Source of the DNA: Bacillus cereus ATCC 14579
Lineage (GTDB): Bacteria; Bacillota; Bacilli; Bacillales; Bacillaceae_G
Length of the DNA: 64,000 nt
Assembly (NCBI RefSeq): GCF_000007825.1
Contig: NC_004722.1
Location: forward strand, 3,202,501 to 3,266,500
Direction of reading: 5' to 3'
In this document: piece by piece, positions 9,418-18,401 of the stretch
How the letters are laid out: the number at the start of each line of letters is the position of its first letter
How positions within the stretch are numbered: the first letter of the stretch is position 1
The notes under the pieces: generated by a model
The model's database searches: none
The model's input: the letters and a program-made list of their open reading frames with translations, nothing else
What the model was told of the DNA's origin: nothing
Program-made: the position numbers and the translations under genes

Positions 9418-9462
9418 AGTACCCATCTAATTGTCATACGCAATGAGAATTAGATGGGTACT
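9418..9462 (-). terminator. Terminator after the secreted protein gene
   Basis: A perfect 15-bp inverted repeat, AGTACCCATCTAATT with its complement, and an A run on the + strand (a T run for minus-strand transcription). Confidence 0.85.
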
Positions 9463-9531
9463 GCATGATACATTTAGTTTTTACATGTATTGTTTGGAGA
9501 AAATTGCAAATAACGACCTATACTCGCCTTA

Positions 9532-10173
9532 TTAAGACCAAATCCATACATCATCATTATTTTCAGTGTTCGTCTTTGCTTCATGAACTCTTTCGATATG
9601 ATCAACTGTGTTCCAGTTAATAGAACTTCCGCCCCAGCCCACATACTCCATATCAATTTTCACTTTCTCACCCACATTAAATACTTGTCCCTTTGTTAAG
9701 AAAACATCAATAATATCTTTCTTCCCATTTAGCGATGGATACTCAACTACAACATATTTAGTAGCACCGTCTCCCTCATCTTCCATCGTTCCTACTTTTG
9801 ATACTTCTCCAATTACATAATTAGGTGAGCCATCTTCTTTCATGTGCATACCTAACTTGTTTGTTGTATTTTCAACTGCAGTTGCAACCATATATTCTGT
9901 AAAATTACGCATCATAGATCCAGTAGCTTTTACTTCATCTCCTACTTTCACGTTTGAAAGTGAATCAATATACACACTAACAGGTTCCTCATATTGCTTA
10001 GATTTTACAACAATCACACCGGTATCTACTTCTACTACTCGTCCTTCTAACGTCGAGAAATTCGATTCAATAGAAGCTGCACTCGCTTTTGTTAGTTCTA
10101 ATCCTGGTACATTTGTTCCTGATAATGCTGCGATCCCTAAAGCACCTGCTAAAATTATTTTTTTCATACCCAT
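9532..10173 (-). CDS. Secreted protein of unknown function
   Basis: About 213 residues. A signal peptide (MGMKKIILAGALGIAALS..., ending near ASA) is followed by two similar beta-rich segments, FSTLEGRVVEVDTGVIVVKS and YVIGEVSKVGTM..YVVVEYP. Each ends with a V.VG..VK pattern (NVKVGDEVKATG and FNVGEKVKIDME), suggesting a repeated OB-like domain as in DUF3221-type proteins. The start at 10173 was chosen because GGAG lies nine bases before it. No enzyme motif was seen. Confidence 0.65.
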   Translation of the reverse strand: MGMKKIILAGALGIAALSGTNVPGLELTKASAASIESNFSTLEGRVVEVDTGVIVVKSKQYEEPVSVYIDSLSNVKVGDEVKATGSMMRNFTEYMVATAVENTTNKLGMHMKEDGSPNYVIGEVSKVGTMEDEGDGATKYVVVEYPSLNGKKDIIDVFLTKGQVFNVGEKVKIDMEYVGWGGSSINWNTVDHIERVHEAKTNTENNDDVWIWS

Positions 10174-10330
10174 ATGTAACATCTCCATTCATGATGATTT
10201 TATTTTTTTGATTGGTATCGACCAACCTGTAATCATTATAGTTACAGGTTATAAAAATAACAACCGTTTTCCTCATGCAATGATGCATACTGTGATTTTC
10301 AAATATAAATTTTAGCAAAAAACATTTGTA

Positions 10331-10488
10331 GATTATTCCTATATTCAGCACTAATACTAAATTCTCAAATTACAGCAGGTGAACTTATTGAAGGCGGAGA
10401 AACTAATGTCATGTACAATGTTCTTCAACTCTACGGTTTGTATAGCCGTAGTTCATTACATTATGTAGGAGCGGGATTCATATGTTAA
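10331..10488 (+). pseudogene. Possible 3' remnant of an unknown gene
   Basis: An open frame without a start codon reads LILNSQITAGELIEGGETN and on to SLHYVGAGFIC before a TAA that overlaps the start of the next gene. It reads like a genuine protein end, but no family was identified and no start or ribosome site is present. Confidence 0.3.
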
Positions 10489-11513
10489 TAAAGCCAAAGA
10501 GATTACAGCCTGGAGATATCGTAGCGACAGTAAGTCCTTCGTGGGGAGGAGCAGGTGATGCTGAAATAAGATGGCGATATGAGCAAGGAGTAAAAAGATT
10601 AGAAGAAGTTTTTAGTCTTACGGTTATCCCAATGCCAAATAGCTTAAAAGGTAGCGAATACCTTTATAACAATCCAGAGGCTCGTGCGGAAGATATAATG
10701 ACAGCATTTAAAGATACACGTGTGAAAGCAATTATCGCGAATATTGGCGGTGAAGATAGCATCCGGTTACTTCCCTATATAGATTTTAATGTGATACGCG
10801 AAAACCCGAAAATTTTTATGGGGTACTCTGACGTTACTATTACACATTTATTTTGTCATAAAGCAGGGCTTTCCTCTTTATACGGTCCAGCAATTCTGAC
10901 CGATTTTGCCGAAAATGTAGAAATGGATCCATACACAATTGAAATGGTAAATCGTACCCTCTTTTCAAATGAAACGATTGGCGAGATTCAACCAGCTCAT
11001 GAATGGACAAGTGAGCATTTAGAATGGATTGAAATAAATAAGGATACAAGACGTACGATGCAGCAAAATAATGGATATGAGGTACTTCAAGGCTCTACCA
11101 CTGTACAGGGGCGCTTAATTGGTGGTTGTATTGAAGTATTGGAATTTGCAAAAGGAACGGAACTTTGGCCTGAGAAAAAACATTGGGAGAATAGTATTCT
11201 CTTCTTTGAAACTTCTGAAGATCATCCAGAACCAAGTTATATAAAGTATTGGTTGCGAAATTATGCAGCGCAAGGCATTCTGCAAAAAGCAAAAGGTATC
11301 ATTTTTGGTAAACCGAAAGATGAACAATATTATGAAGAATATAAACATGAAATACTGCAGGTTATGAAGGAACATCATTTAGAAGATTTGCCGATCCTTT
11401 ATAATTTAAATTTCGGCCATACTGAACCGAAGTTTATTTTACCTTACGGTGCGATGGCGGAAATTGATTGTGAAAATGTATCTTTTTCTATTTTAGAGAG
11501 TGGCGTGGAATGA
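10482..11513 (+). CDS. S66 family LD-carboxypeptidase / MccF-like peptidase
   Basis: 343 residues of the S66 serine peptidase family. The nucleophile elbow is FMGYSDVT with Ser at about residue 116, after the family marks VATVSPSW and ANIGGEDS. The C-terminal domain carries GRLIGGC and the Glu and His regions (FFETSED, NFGHTEP). MccF-like members cleave microcin C-type toxic adenylates, and LD-carboxypeptidases trim murein tetrapeptide. The sequence cannot separate these roles. Ribosome site GGAGCGGG lies before the ATG at 10482. Confidence 0.85.
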   Translation: MLIKPKRLQPGDIVATVSPSWGGAGDAEIRWRYEQGVKRLEEVFSLTVIPMPNSLKGSEYLYNNPEARAEDIMTAFKDTRVKAIIANIGGEDSIRLLPYIDFNVIRENPKIFMGYSDVTITHLFCHKAGLSSLYGPAILTDFAENVEMDPYTIEMVNRTLFSNETIGEIQPAHEWTSEHLEWIEINKDTRRTMQQNNGYEVLQGSTTVQGRLIGGCIEVLEFAKGTELWPEKKHWENSILFFETSEDHPEPSYIKYWLRNYAAQGILQKAKGIIFGKPKDEQYYEEYKHEILQVMKEHHLEDLPILYNLNFGHTEPKFILPYGAMAEIDCENVSFSILESGVE

Positions 11514-11543
11514 AGTGTAACTTTAATCAGTGGGGGGTCCATT

Positions 11544-11675
11544 CACATCGCTATCAAGCTAACATTTTGAAGTACTCCCAAAACAAAAATTTATTCTTTT
11601 CATAGGTAACCAAGGACATTTAGTTTATTTTTTCGTTTTAGGGAACAATTAATTTCTTAAGTTGATAGCGATGTG
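11544..11675. mobile_element. Small inverted-repeat element (IS end or MITE-like)
   Basis: Positions 11544-11557 (CACATCGCTATCAA) and 11662-11675 (TTGATAGCGATGTG) are perfect 14-bp inverted repeats enclosing about 130 bp with no gene. The right arm continues into CTTAAGAAATTAA on the minus strand, which resembles IS231/IS4-family ends from memory. No clear target duplication was seen. The stretch 11514-11916 otherwise holds only a terminator. Confidence 0.4.
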
Positions 11676-11705
11676 GCGCTATCCCAAAATATAAAAATCT
11701 CCTTC

Positions 11706-11740
11706 AAAAAAGAAAGGCGCCTACGCACCTTTCTTTTTTA
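11706..11740 (+). terminator. Hairpin terminator
   Basis: A stem AAAAAAGAAAGG with CCTTTCTTTTTT around GCGCC-TAC-GCA. It is probably the terminator of the S66 gene, displaced from it by the inverted-repeat element. Confidence 0.7.
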
Positions 11741-11916
11741 ACTCACTTGTACTCTCTTCAGCATCCAAAATCCCTTCGGAATCACTTTAATACATCATTG
11801 TACGGATCTAATTGCTTTTTAGAAAAGTAATGGATTGTCTCCTTACTTTTCAGTAACATATTTCCTTTTATAATTAAAAAAAATGATATTATAGTTTTTC
11901 AATTCTCATATAAAGT

Positions 11917-12132
11917 CTATTGACTGTTTATATCTTTCTCTATATTCTTTAACAACATTTCCAACCTATCCCTAGTAACTTGATTAAAATGTGGATTTAA
12001 TTCCTTTATTATGAATTCAAGTAACTCATAGCTTATGTATTCACCCAATTCCAGTGAATATTGTTCAGCTAAAAAAGACTTTAATTTTTTAGAGATATCA
12101 ATCTTATCCTTTTTACTAATTTTTATCTCCAT
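11917..12132 (-). CDS. DUF2164 family protein
   Basis: 71 residues with the DUF2164 pattern: a charged N-terminus, FLAEQYSLELGEYISYELLEFI, then LNPHFNQVTRDR with the near-invariant NQ. The function of the family is unknown. An A+T-rich stretch follows upstream. Confidence 0.75.
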   Translation of the reverse strand: MEIKISKKDKIDISKKLKSFLAEQYSLELGEYISYELLEFIIKELNPHFNQVTRDRLEMLLKNIEKDINSQ

Positions 12133-12171
12133 TCGATAACAAACCCCTCTTAGATTAATCTGAAAAGCTAA

Positions 12172-12339
12172 TTAAAATAACTTTTTATTACCTGAGAACT
12201 GGTCACTGTTGCATATCTTTTTTTGAAGTATCTCTGTTTTATATATTACACAGCACAATATATAAAACAAAGCCCAAATACAGAATTTTTTACCTTTTCC
12301 ACCTTTTTTAGGAATTCCAAATAAAATTAACTTTTTCAT
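12172..12339 (-). other. Short open frame of doubtful status
   Basis: An ATG at 12339 opens 55 codons (MKKLILFGIPKKGGKG, then a hydrophobic Cys-rich stretch). There is no ribosome site and no known family. It lies between DUF2164 and a decayed MFS gene and is probably part of the same degraded stretch. Confidence 0.2.
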
Positions 12340-12354
12340 ATTATTAAATTTTTT

Positions 12355-13515
12355 CTATAAATTTTTCATACCTTCTACCTTTTTGGCACTTTCGTTACCG
12401 TAAGTTGCAATTTTCCTCATTTTTAAAATAATACAACCTAGACTCAATGCAAAAAGTGCAAATATCCCAAAAGTAACAGTTATAGTATTTAATGATAGAC
12501 TCCAGCTAATTAAGAAAGATACTAGTGCCCCCCCCCTAAACTGGCCGATGCGATAAATAGACTAGTCACTTGATCAATATTATTTTCCATAATACGGGAA
12601 TCTATGATTAATGTTATTGGAAAAACACCCGCTATGACTAAACCAATAATGAAGATGACAAACAAATACATACCTGTACCTCGAACAAAGGGAAATAGAG
12701 ATAAAAGAATCACTAATGTAAAGCAACTAGATGTAATATATGTCCAATAATTAAATTTATGGGCTAGCTTACCTACAAGTATTCTTCCTATAACTATTGC
12801 TAGCCAAAAACAAGATATACTTACTGAACTGATTAATTCATTCTCAGTAAGAATCATTATTGTAGATAAAAAATTTGCAAGATTAGTTTCTATGCCTGCA
12901 TATAAAAATGCAAAAAGTGAAATGAATAATATAACTGTAATCTTTTAAATTTTAGAGTAAATGAGGAAAGGGATGCTCCTCCCTTTCCATTATTTTGAGG
13001 AGAAAAATTTAGAAATTTTGTACGTCCAAAGATGTACTAAACAAATAGTGTAAAAATAAAGAATAGTAATATCCCATAAAGAATAAAATACCATTCATAA
13101 AATTTTATAATATAATTAACTAGTAACGGAAACCCTAGCGTCCCAACCCCAAACCATACTTCGAGAATGCTAAATTTAGCAGCACTATTCCTTTCTGCTG
13201 AAATAATAAAGGAACCCACCGTAGTTTCTAACAAACCCCTAATACAAAGCAAATAACAGTTAAATATGCCCATTCTTTAATATATATAAAACCTCCTAGA
13301 ACGATGGACATTACTAAAACACCTAATGTTATTGTTTTAAAATAATGATACTTTCTTACTAGTATGGGTGAACTTAGAACACCAAATAAAAAAAACGTAA
13401 ATTGAAAAAATATTAAAACGCCTAATTGATCAGGGGTTCTTCCATAATATTGTATGAATGAAGGAATTAAACTACCTATGCAAACATGTATTATTCCTAC
13501 AATAAAATAAAACAA
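12355..13515 (-). pseudogene. MFS transporter, multiply disrupted
   Basis: Consecutive pieces on the minus strand give one MFS protein in several frames. 13515-13228 holds helices 1-3 (PSFIQYYGRTPDQLG). 13273-13037 holds helices 4-6. About 12920-12522 holds helices 7-10 (ITVILFISLFAFLYAG, then GRILVGKLAHKF). 12530-12355 is the C-terminus (ALVSFLISWSLSLN to KKVEGMKNL). Breaks lie near 13250, near 12950-13035 (with stops in the central loop) and in a run of nine C at 12528-12536. The gene is dead unless several breaks are sequencing errors. Confidence 0.75.
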
Positions 13516-13548
13516 GCAACCATATCTAGTCCTTTATCCGGACAAAAA

Positions 13549-13818
13549 AATCGATCCAGTCAAAACTTTAAAACTTATAGTTTACCTGTAGGTACCAAAG
13601 AATTGAAATGGGTTATTGTGCCTTCAGAAAAAGATCATCCTTCTACTATCTCTTTCAATGTAATGATTGATGTTCCCCTAGGTACTGATTCTATTCGTTG
13701 GAAAAATATTTCACATGAATCTAGGACTGAAGCTTACACAAATACCAAATATTATATCGCAAGTCCAATTGGTGCCACTAGCAAATTCACTGTGCAAATT
13801 TATGCTATTACAAATTAG
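13549..13818 (+). pseudogene. C-terminal fragment of an unknown protein
   Basis: A frame on the + strand reads FKTYSLPVGTKELKWVIVPS and on to FTVQIYAITN. It is beta-rich and looks like the end of an extracellular or capsid-like domain. Upstream the frame runs into the reversed MFS remnant, so the 5' part is lost at a junction near 13510-13550. The hairpin that follows supports a genuine gene end. Confidence 0.4.
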
Positions 13819-13821
13819 AAA

Positions 13822-13860
13822 ATAAAGAATCCCAATGGAGTACCATTAGGATTCTTTTTC
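13822..13860 (+). terminator. Terminator after the fragment
   Basis: Arms AAAGAATCC and GGATTCTTT with an inner CAATGG/CCATT extension, followed by TTTT. Confidence 0.75.
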
Positions 13861-13994
13861 GATTTCATTTCGTAAACAATAGATGGAGATTAAATTTATT
13901 TGCAAATCATTTAAACCATTTGAGAATTTATATTTTGAACGGCCGTTTATTTCCAAAGAAAAATCCAAAAATATTAACTACATTTTCCTGCTTA

Positions 13995-14290
13995 TCATTT
14001 ACTCAAAACTGGCTTCCAAAGCGATAGGGCAAAAATCCAATTTGTGTCACCATTGCCTTGATAACCTTGAACTGCTTTATACACTTTCCTCTCATATACT
14101 ACTCTATCACCTTTAGTATATGCTTTTCTCGCATCCCATTTTTCATATGTGGAATCCTCTGCCTTTGTTGTTACATCCAATACATCACTTCTACTAGATT
14201 CATTTCCAGCTAAATCAACCGCTGTTACTACATATTTATACGATGTATTAGCCTTCAATTCCTTATCCATAAAGTTAGACTCTTTATTTT
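13995..14290 (-). pseudogene. Fibronectin III - chitin-binding (CBM5/12) C-terminal fragment
   Basis: The open frame begins just after a TAA near 14291 and encodes the last strands of a fibronectin type III domain (NTSYKYVVTAVDLAGNESS). A CBM5/12 chitin-binding module follows (YEKWDARKAYTKGDRVVYERKVYKAV). These modules end chitinases and chitin-active monooxygenases in the B. cereus group. The catalytic part is missing, so this is a decayed remnant. Confidence 0.75.
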
Positions 14291-14531
14291 AATACTAGTA
14301 GAATCATTTCGTTCATAGAGACTATCTTCAATTAATATTAAAAGCTACTTTCTGGTTGCTGTTGTCCATCTTCACCTATACAATTAGTTTGTAAGAACCC
14401 TCCTCTTAAGGAAGGCCCTATCTTTTATCAGAAGTAGAATTCAATTTAATACTTAGGGCAAACATTTTATCGCAGACACTATCAAAGGTACATTGCATCA
14501 TTTAACAAATATTTTAATCCTACCGCTAGAC

Positions 14532-14945
14532 TTACAATAAGTATAGACAAATATCAATTTCCGCACCAATACTATTGATAAAACCAATAGTATGTTGATC
14601 AAAACATAAAGAAGGGACTTCATTATTTTCTATTTTTACAACAACAGATAATTTGCATTTTAGATTATGTTTACTTTGCATATTAATTATTTCATTTTTT
14701 TTATGTTCCAATATGGAAATTAACTTTTTTACAACCTCTTCTGCATTAAGAGATTCTTCATACCCTGTTTCAATACTCCAGTTTGTTTCTTCCCGAATAA
14801 ATAACGAATTACCTCTAATAAACTCACCTTTTTTATAAGTCATCGTTGGTTCTAAATTAAATTGTTTAGTTAGCTCTTCTGGATTAAATATTTCTCCGAA
14901 AATGGCTAGTTCTACATTTATTAATGTACTCAAATTATTTAACAC
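14532..14945 (-). CDS. DUF4279 family protein
   Basis: 137 residues matching DUF4279: NVELAIFGEIFNPEELTKQFNLEPTMTYKKGE, a central Trp (TNWSIET), and a C-terminal strand-helix (FINSIGAEIDICLYLL). Members occur beside bacterial toxins and are suspected immunity or regulatory proteins. The start is uncertain: a GTG at 14945 is the first in-frame start, and the AGGG site is only two bases away; a TTG at 14931 is possible. It lies 115 bp after a SAR2788-type toxin gene, so it may be its immunity partner (inference). Confidence 0.7.
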   Translation of the reverse strand: MLNNLSTLINVELAIFGEIFNPEELTKQFNLEPTMTYKKGEFIRGNSLFIREETNWSIETGYEESLNAEEVVKKLISILEHKKNEIINMQSKHNLKCKLSVVVKIENNEVPSLCFDQHTIGFINSIGAEIDICLYLL

Positions 14946-14961
14946 ATCCCTATTAATATTT

Positions 14962-14995
14962 GAAGTAAAGGATAATAAATTTTATCCTTTACTTC
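14962..14995. repeat. Perfect 14-bp inverted repeat
   Basis: GAAGTAAAGGATAA with its complement around a 6-base loop, just upstream of the DUF4279 start. There is no T run, so it may be an operator or an RNA hairpin in the leader. Confidence 0.5.
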
Positions 14996-15017
14996 ATACT
15001 TATAATTCATTATAACT

Positions 15018-15060
15018 AAAAATCTAAAGTCATTTTTTCACAAATGACTTTAGATTTTTT
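15018..15060. terminator. Terminator of the SAR2788-type toxin gene
   Basis: A 15-bp stem, AAAATCTAAAGTCAT with its complement, with A/T runs on both sides. It lies immediately after the toxin stop. Confidence 0.8.
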
Positions 15061-15806
15061 TATTTTATAAATGAATCAGTTGGTATCGGAGTTCCTTTTC
15101 CACCTTTTAGGTAAATCCAAAGTCTTCCTGTTTTCTTATCCACATAGATATCATATTTTGAAATACTAACACTTCTACCCAAGTAGTCTCTTTTTAATTC
15201 GTGAGCATCAATACCTTTTCTTTTAAGGAATTTATCATCAACCTTATTTATACTCTTGGGAACCTGTTTCATTGCTGAAGTTACTGCTTGTTTTCCATAC
15301 TTTTTTATTGCATATTGTATACCATATCTAGCCACAGCCGCTACTACTACAGGCCAAATAGAAGCACTTGCTTTTAGGGTATTAACTTCATATTCTTTTC
15401 CTGTTTCTTGATCAACGAATGTAGCTATAAAGTCATTTCCTTCAACTTCTTGTACATAAACATCAAAGTTTTGTTGGGTTTCTTCACCATTTTCATCAAC
15501 CGTCTTACCGAATACAGTAATTCCCCCTGTTTCAAGGTTCATGTCGATATCTGTTGAAACTGATAAATCTGTTGTGTCTAAAGTTGTATTAACTACGACC
15601 TTTTCGTCTGTTTCTTTTTCTATATTAATCTTTAATTCATTTGAAACTTCAATTCCTAATTCTTTATTTACTTCAGATTCCACTTTACTTACATCAACGG
15701 AAGTTACTTTATCTTGTATTCCTGTATCTGCTTTTACATATTGTATATTAGGAAGTAAAGTAAGTAACATAGAAAACACTAATATTTTAACAATTACGTT
15801 TTTCGT
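15060..15806 (-). CDS. SAR2788 family putative toxin, apparent ACG start
   Basis: About 248 residues. A signal peptide (KNVIVKILVFSMLLTLLPNIQYVKA) is followed by a beta-rich propeptide-like region (about 30-150). Then comes a hydrophobic segment, SIWPVVVAAVARYGIQYAIKKYG, and a basic C-terminal domain ending in YVDKKTGRLWIYLKGGKGTPIPT, the pattern of SAR2788-type toxins. The ribosome site GAGGAG (15815-15820) has ideal 8-base spacing to the codon at 15804-15806, which is ACG, exactly where MKKNVIV would start. The next usual start (GTG at 15779) removes much of the signal peptide. The gene follows a subtilase fragment by 16 bp, an operon-like arrangement. Confidence 0.65.
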   Translation of the reverse strand, partial: TKNVIVKILVFSMLLTLLPNIQYVKADTGIQDKVTSVDVSKVESEVNKELGIEVSNELKINIEKETDEKVVVNTTLDTTDLSVSTDIDMNLETGGITVFGKTVDENGEETQQNFDVYVQEVEGNDFIATFVDQETGKEYEVNTLKASASIWPVVVAAVARYGIQYAIKKYGKQAVTSAMKQVPKSINKVDDKFLKRKGIDAHELKRDYLGRSVSISKYDIYVDKKTGRLWIYLKGGKGTPIPTDSFIK

Positions 15807-15822
15807 TAATCGATCTCCTCTT

Positions 15823-16299
15823 TCAATCTATCATTATTAATCCAGAACCATATTCAGAATCATATCCTTTTTCACCTAGATCTTTAGTTTTATCATTTAA
15901 ATAAGCTTTAATATTCTGACTATTGAAAATTATATCTTTTTGTGCTAATAGGACTGCTACAGTACCCGTAACATACGCAGTAGCAAAAGAGGTACCACTA
16001 TAATATGAATAGTCACCTTTATTATCAGTAGTTAAGATATTTATTCCGGGAGCTGCATAATCTATTTTCCCTTTTGCAGATACACCAGATCGTTTTAAAT
16101 TTTCTTTTATTGCTGAAACAGATATTACATTTTCATATTTAGCTGGATAATCAACTGATAATCCTAATGTATTTCCTGAAGCTGCAACAATTATGATTTC
16201 CTTGTCTAATGCTTCATCTATAGCTTCTTTTAATTTCGGATTATCTGATTGTACACCGAAACTAATATTCATTATTTTCACATTTTCTTGAATGCACCA
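15823..16299 (-). pseudogene. Subtilisin-like (S8) peptidase, 3' end only
   Basis: This is the last part of a subtilase. It has the strand before the oxyanion hole (QENVKIMNISFG), the oxyanion Asn in IIVAASGN, the catalytic Ser in YSGTSFATAYVTG, and an SEYGSGLI end. The Asp and His thirds of the triad are missing. The frame continues upstream to about 16305, where it enters the frame of hypF, so a deletion has joined the two genes. It stops 16 bp before the SAR2788-type toxin, which it probably once accompanied. Confidence 0.8.
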
Positions 16300-18391
16300 T
16301 TGTATAATGAAAACGATAGCTCAATTCACCCTTGGTATACTTATCTTTAAGTATCAAAGATACCAACTCTTTAAACATAGGTTTTATATCGATTTTTCTA
16401 ATTCCATTCGAAGCAACTATTTCATATGATAATAAAGGATTGGAAGAATTATTGATATCAATCGCTTGCTCCAACTCAATAGCAGCCTGTCCTTCATATT
16501 GGACTGTTTCACGGACACCCAATAGTGCTGAAACAGCATCAAAAAGCCTTCCCATACTTGAAGTAAGAGGAGAATTAATTCCTTTTTGAATCATTTTTAT
16601 AAGTACATCTAGTTCAAAACTATTTCGCTCTGAAATTATCTTTATTGGTAATTCTTTGACTTGTTCACCATATATTTGCGTCAATATTCCTAAAGCAATT
16701 CTATACGGTTCTTTAACAGCTTTATCACCGCCTGGCAGCTGAAAGTAATCGATATATGCCGCTCTTTGATAATTAAGAAAATCACCGATTAAAAACTCTC
16801 CACCCCAAATATTCCCATCATCACCATAACCCGTACCATCTAAAATAACTCCTAAAACAGGACCATCTAATTGATTATCAACCATACAAGAAGCCATGTG
16901 GGCATGATGATGCTGAACCTGTACAACTGGTAAAACTTTTTGATCAAATGCATATTTTGTACTATAAAAATCAGGATGAAGATCACTTGCAATTACAGAA
17001 GGACTAATTTCAAAGATTTTTTGTAAGTGAGCTATAGTATTTTTAAACGATTCATAAATTTTATAGTTTTTTAAATCACCAATACGATGACTAATAAAAG
17101 CTTTTTCGTCTTTAGTTAGGCAAATCGTATTCTTTAATTCTGCTCCTAAAGCAAGTACATTAGTTGATCCTTCTTTAAAATCAATTGGGTTTGGTACATA
17201 ACCTCTAGCGCGACGAATTATTTGTAGTTTTATTACTTCATCATCTAAATCAATACCCCTAACAATAGAGTCATCTACTCTAGTGAATATCTCCCTATTG
17301 TGTACTAAATAATAATCTGCAATTCCCTTTAGCTGCTCAATTGCATCTCCATCTTTATATACAATAGGTTCATCAGAAACATTGGCGCTCGTAGCTATTA
17401 ATGCAATAAAATTCCCTCTTAAAATAAGATGATGAAGTGGTGTATAGGCTAACATTACCCCATAATTATTATTATTTGGTGCAACATCTAAAGAAATAAA
17501 CTCATTATCCTTTTTGTTCAATAACACAATTGGTCGTTCTTTAGAAACTAATAAAGTTTCTTCATTTTTTGTTATTTCAGCAAAATTTTTCACATCATCT
17601 AATTGAGATGACATTAAAGCAAAAGGTTTTTCATCCCGTTTTTTTCTTTTTCTTAATTCTTTTACAGCTTCATGATTCATTGGATCTACAACTAAGTGAT
17701 ATCCACCTAACCCTTTAATAGCTAGGATTTTCCCCTTTTTCAACAAATCAATTGTTTTTTCTATTGGATTATCAGTGGAGACATTTGTACCATCTGTTGT
17801 TTTCAATTGAACTTGTGGTCCACATTTCCAGCAAGCATTTGGTTGGGCATGGAATCTCCGATCCAATATGTCTTTGTATTCTTTATCACACTCTTTGCAC
17901 ATAGGAAATTTGGCCATTGTAGTATATGGTCTATCATAAGGAATATCTTTTATTATTGAATATCTAGGTCCACAATTTGTACAATTAATAAATGGATAAC
18001 GAAACCTTCTATTCGTTGGATCAAATAATTCGTCTAAACATTCATTACATACATAAGTATCAGGAGATATTAAAGTTTGCCTACTACTATGTTTTTGGCT
18101 ACTCAAAATATCAAAAGAGCTATAACGATTGTTGGATTCTTGTTCCTCTATTAATTTAACCTCTTGCACATAAGCCAATTCTGGGGAATTAAATTCAATA
18201 TCATGAATAAAATGCGTAATATTATTTTGTTCCCCTTCTACTTCTATAAGCACTCCATTTGAATCATTTAACACCCATCCGTTTAGATGATACTTTTTTG
18301 CTATCCTATATACGAAAGGTCTAAAACCAACACCTTGCACAATGCCTTTAACTTGATACTTTTTTATAAACATATTTATTACTTTTTTCAT
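16262..18391 (-). pseudogene. hypF: HypF carbamoyltransferase, 3' truncated by deletion
   Basis: 709 residues remain. The acylphosphatase domain (KGIVQGVGFRPFVYRIAK, residues about 8-95) comes first. Two four-Cys zinc motifs follow (CNEC...CTNC and CKEC...CWKC). The YrdC-like domain has KGLGGYHL and KKRDEKPFALM. The Kae1-like domain has the metal-binding VQHHHAHMASC. Full-length HypF continues about 50-60 residues past SYRFHYT with a GGVFQN-type loop and a metal-binding Asp near the end. Here the frame runs into the subtilase at about 16305 and stops after 14 unrelated residues. The start at 18391 has AGGAG overlapping the hypE stop. HypF activates carbamoyl phosphate and transfers carboxamide to HypE; this copy is probably inactive in the second step. 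Confidence 0.85.
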
Positions 18392-18401
18392 AAATTGTCT
18401 C

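Noticed and set aside
9842..10315. 157-codon + strand frame across the secreted protein gene
   Set aside because: It is antisense to a gene with a clear signal peptide and has no family resemblance.
12528..12536. Phase-variable C9 tract controlling an MFS gene
   Set aside because: The gene carries other frame breaks and stops, so changing the tract would not restore it.
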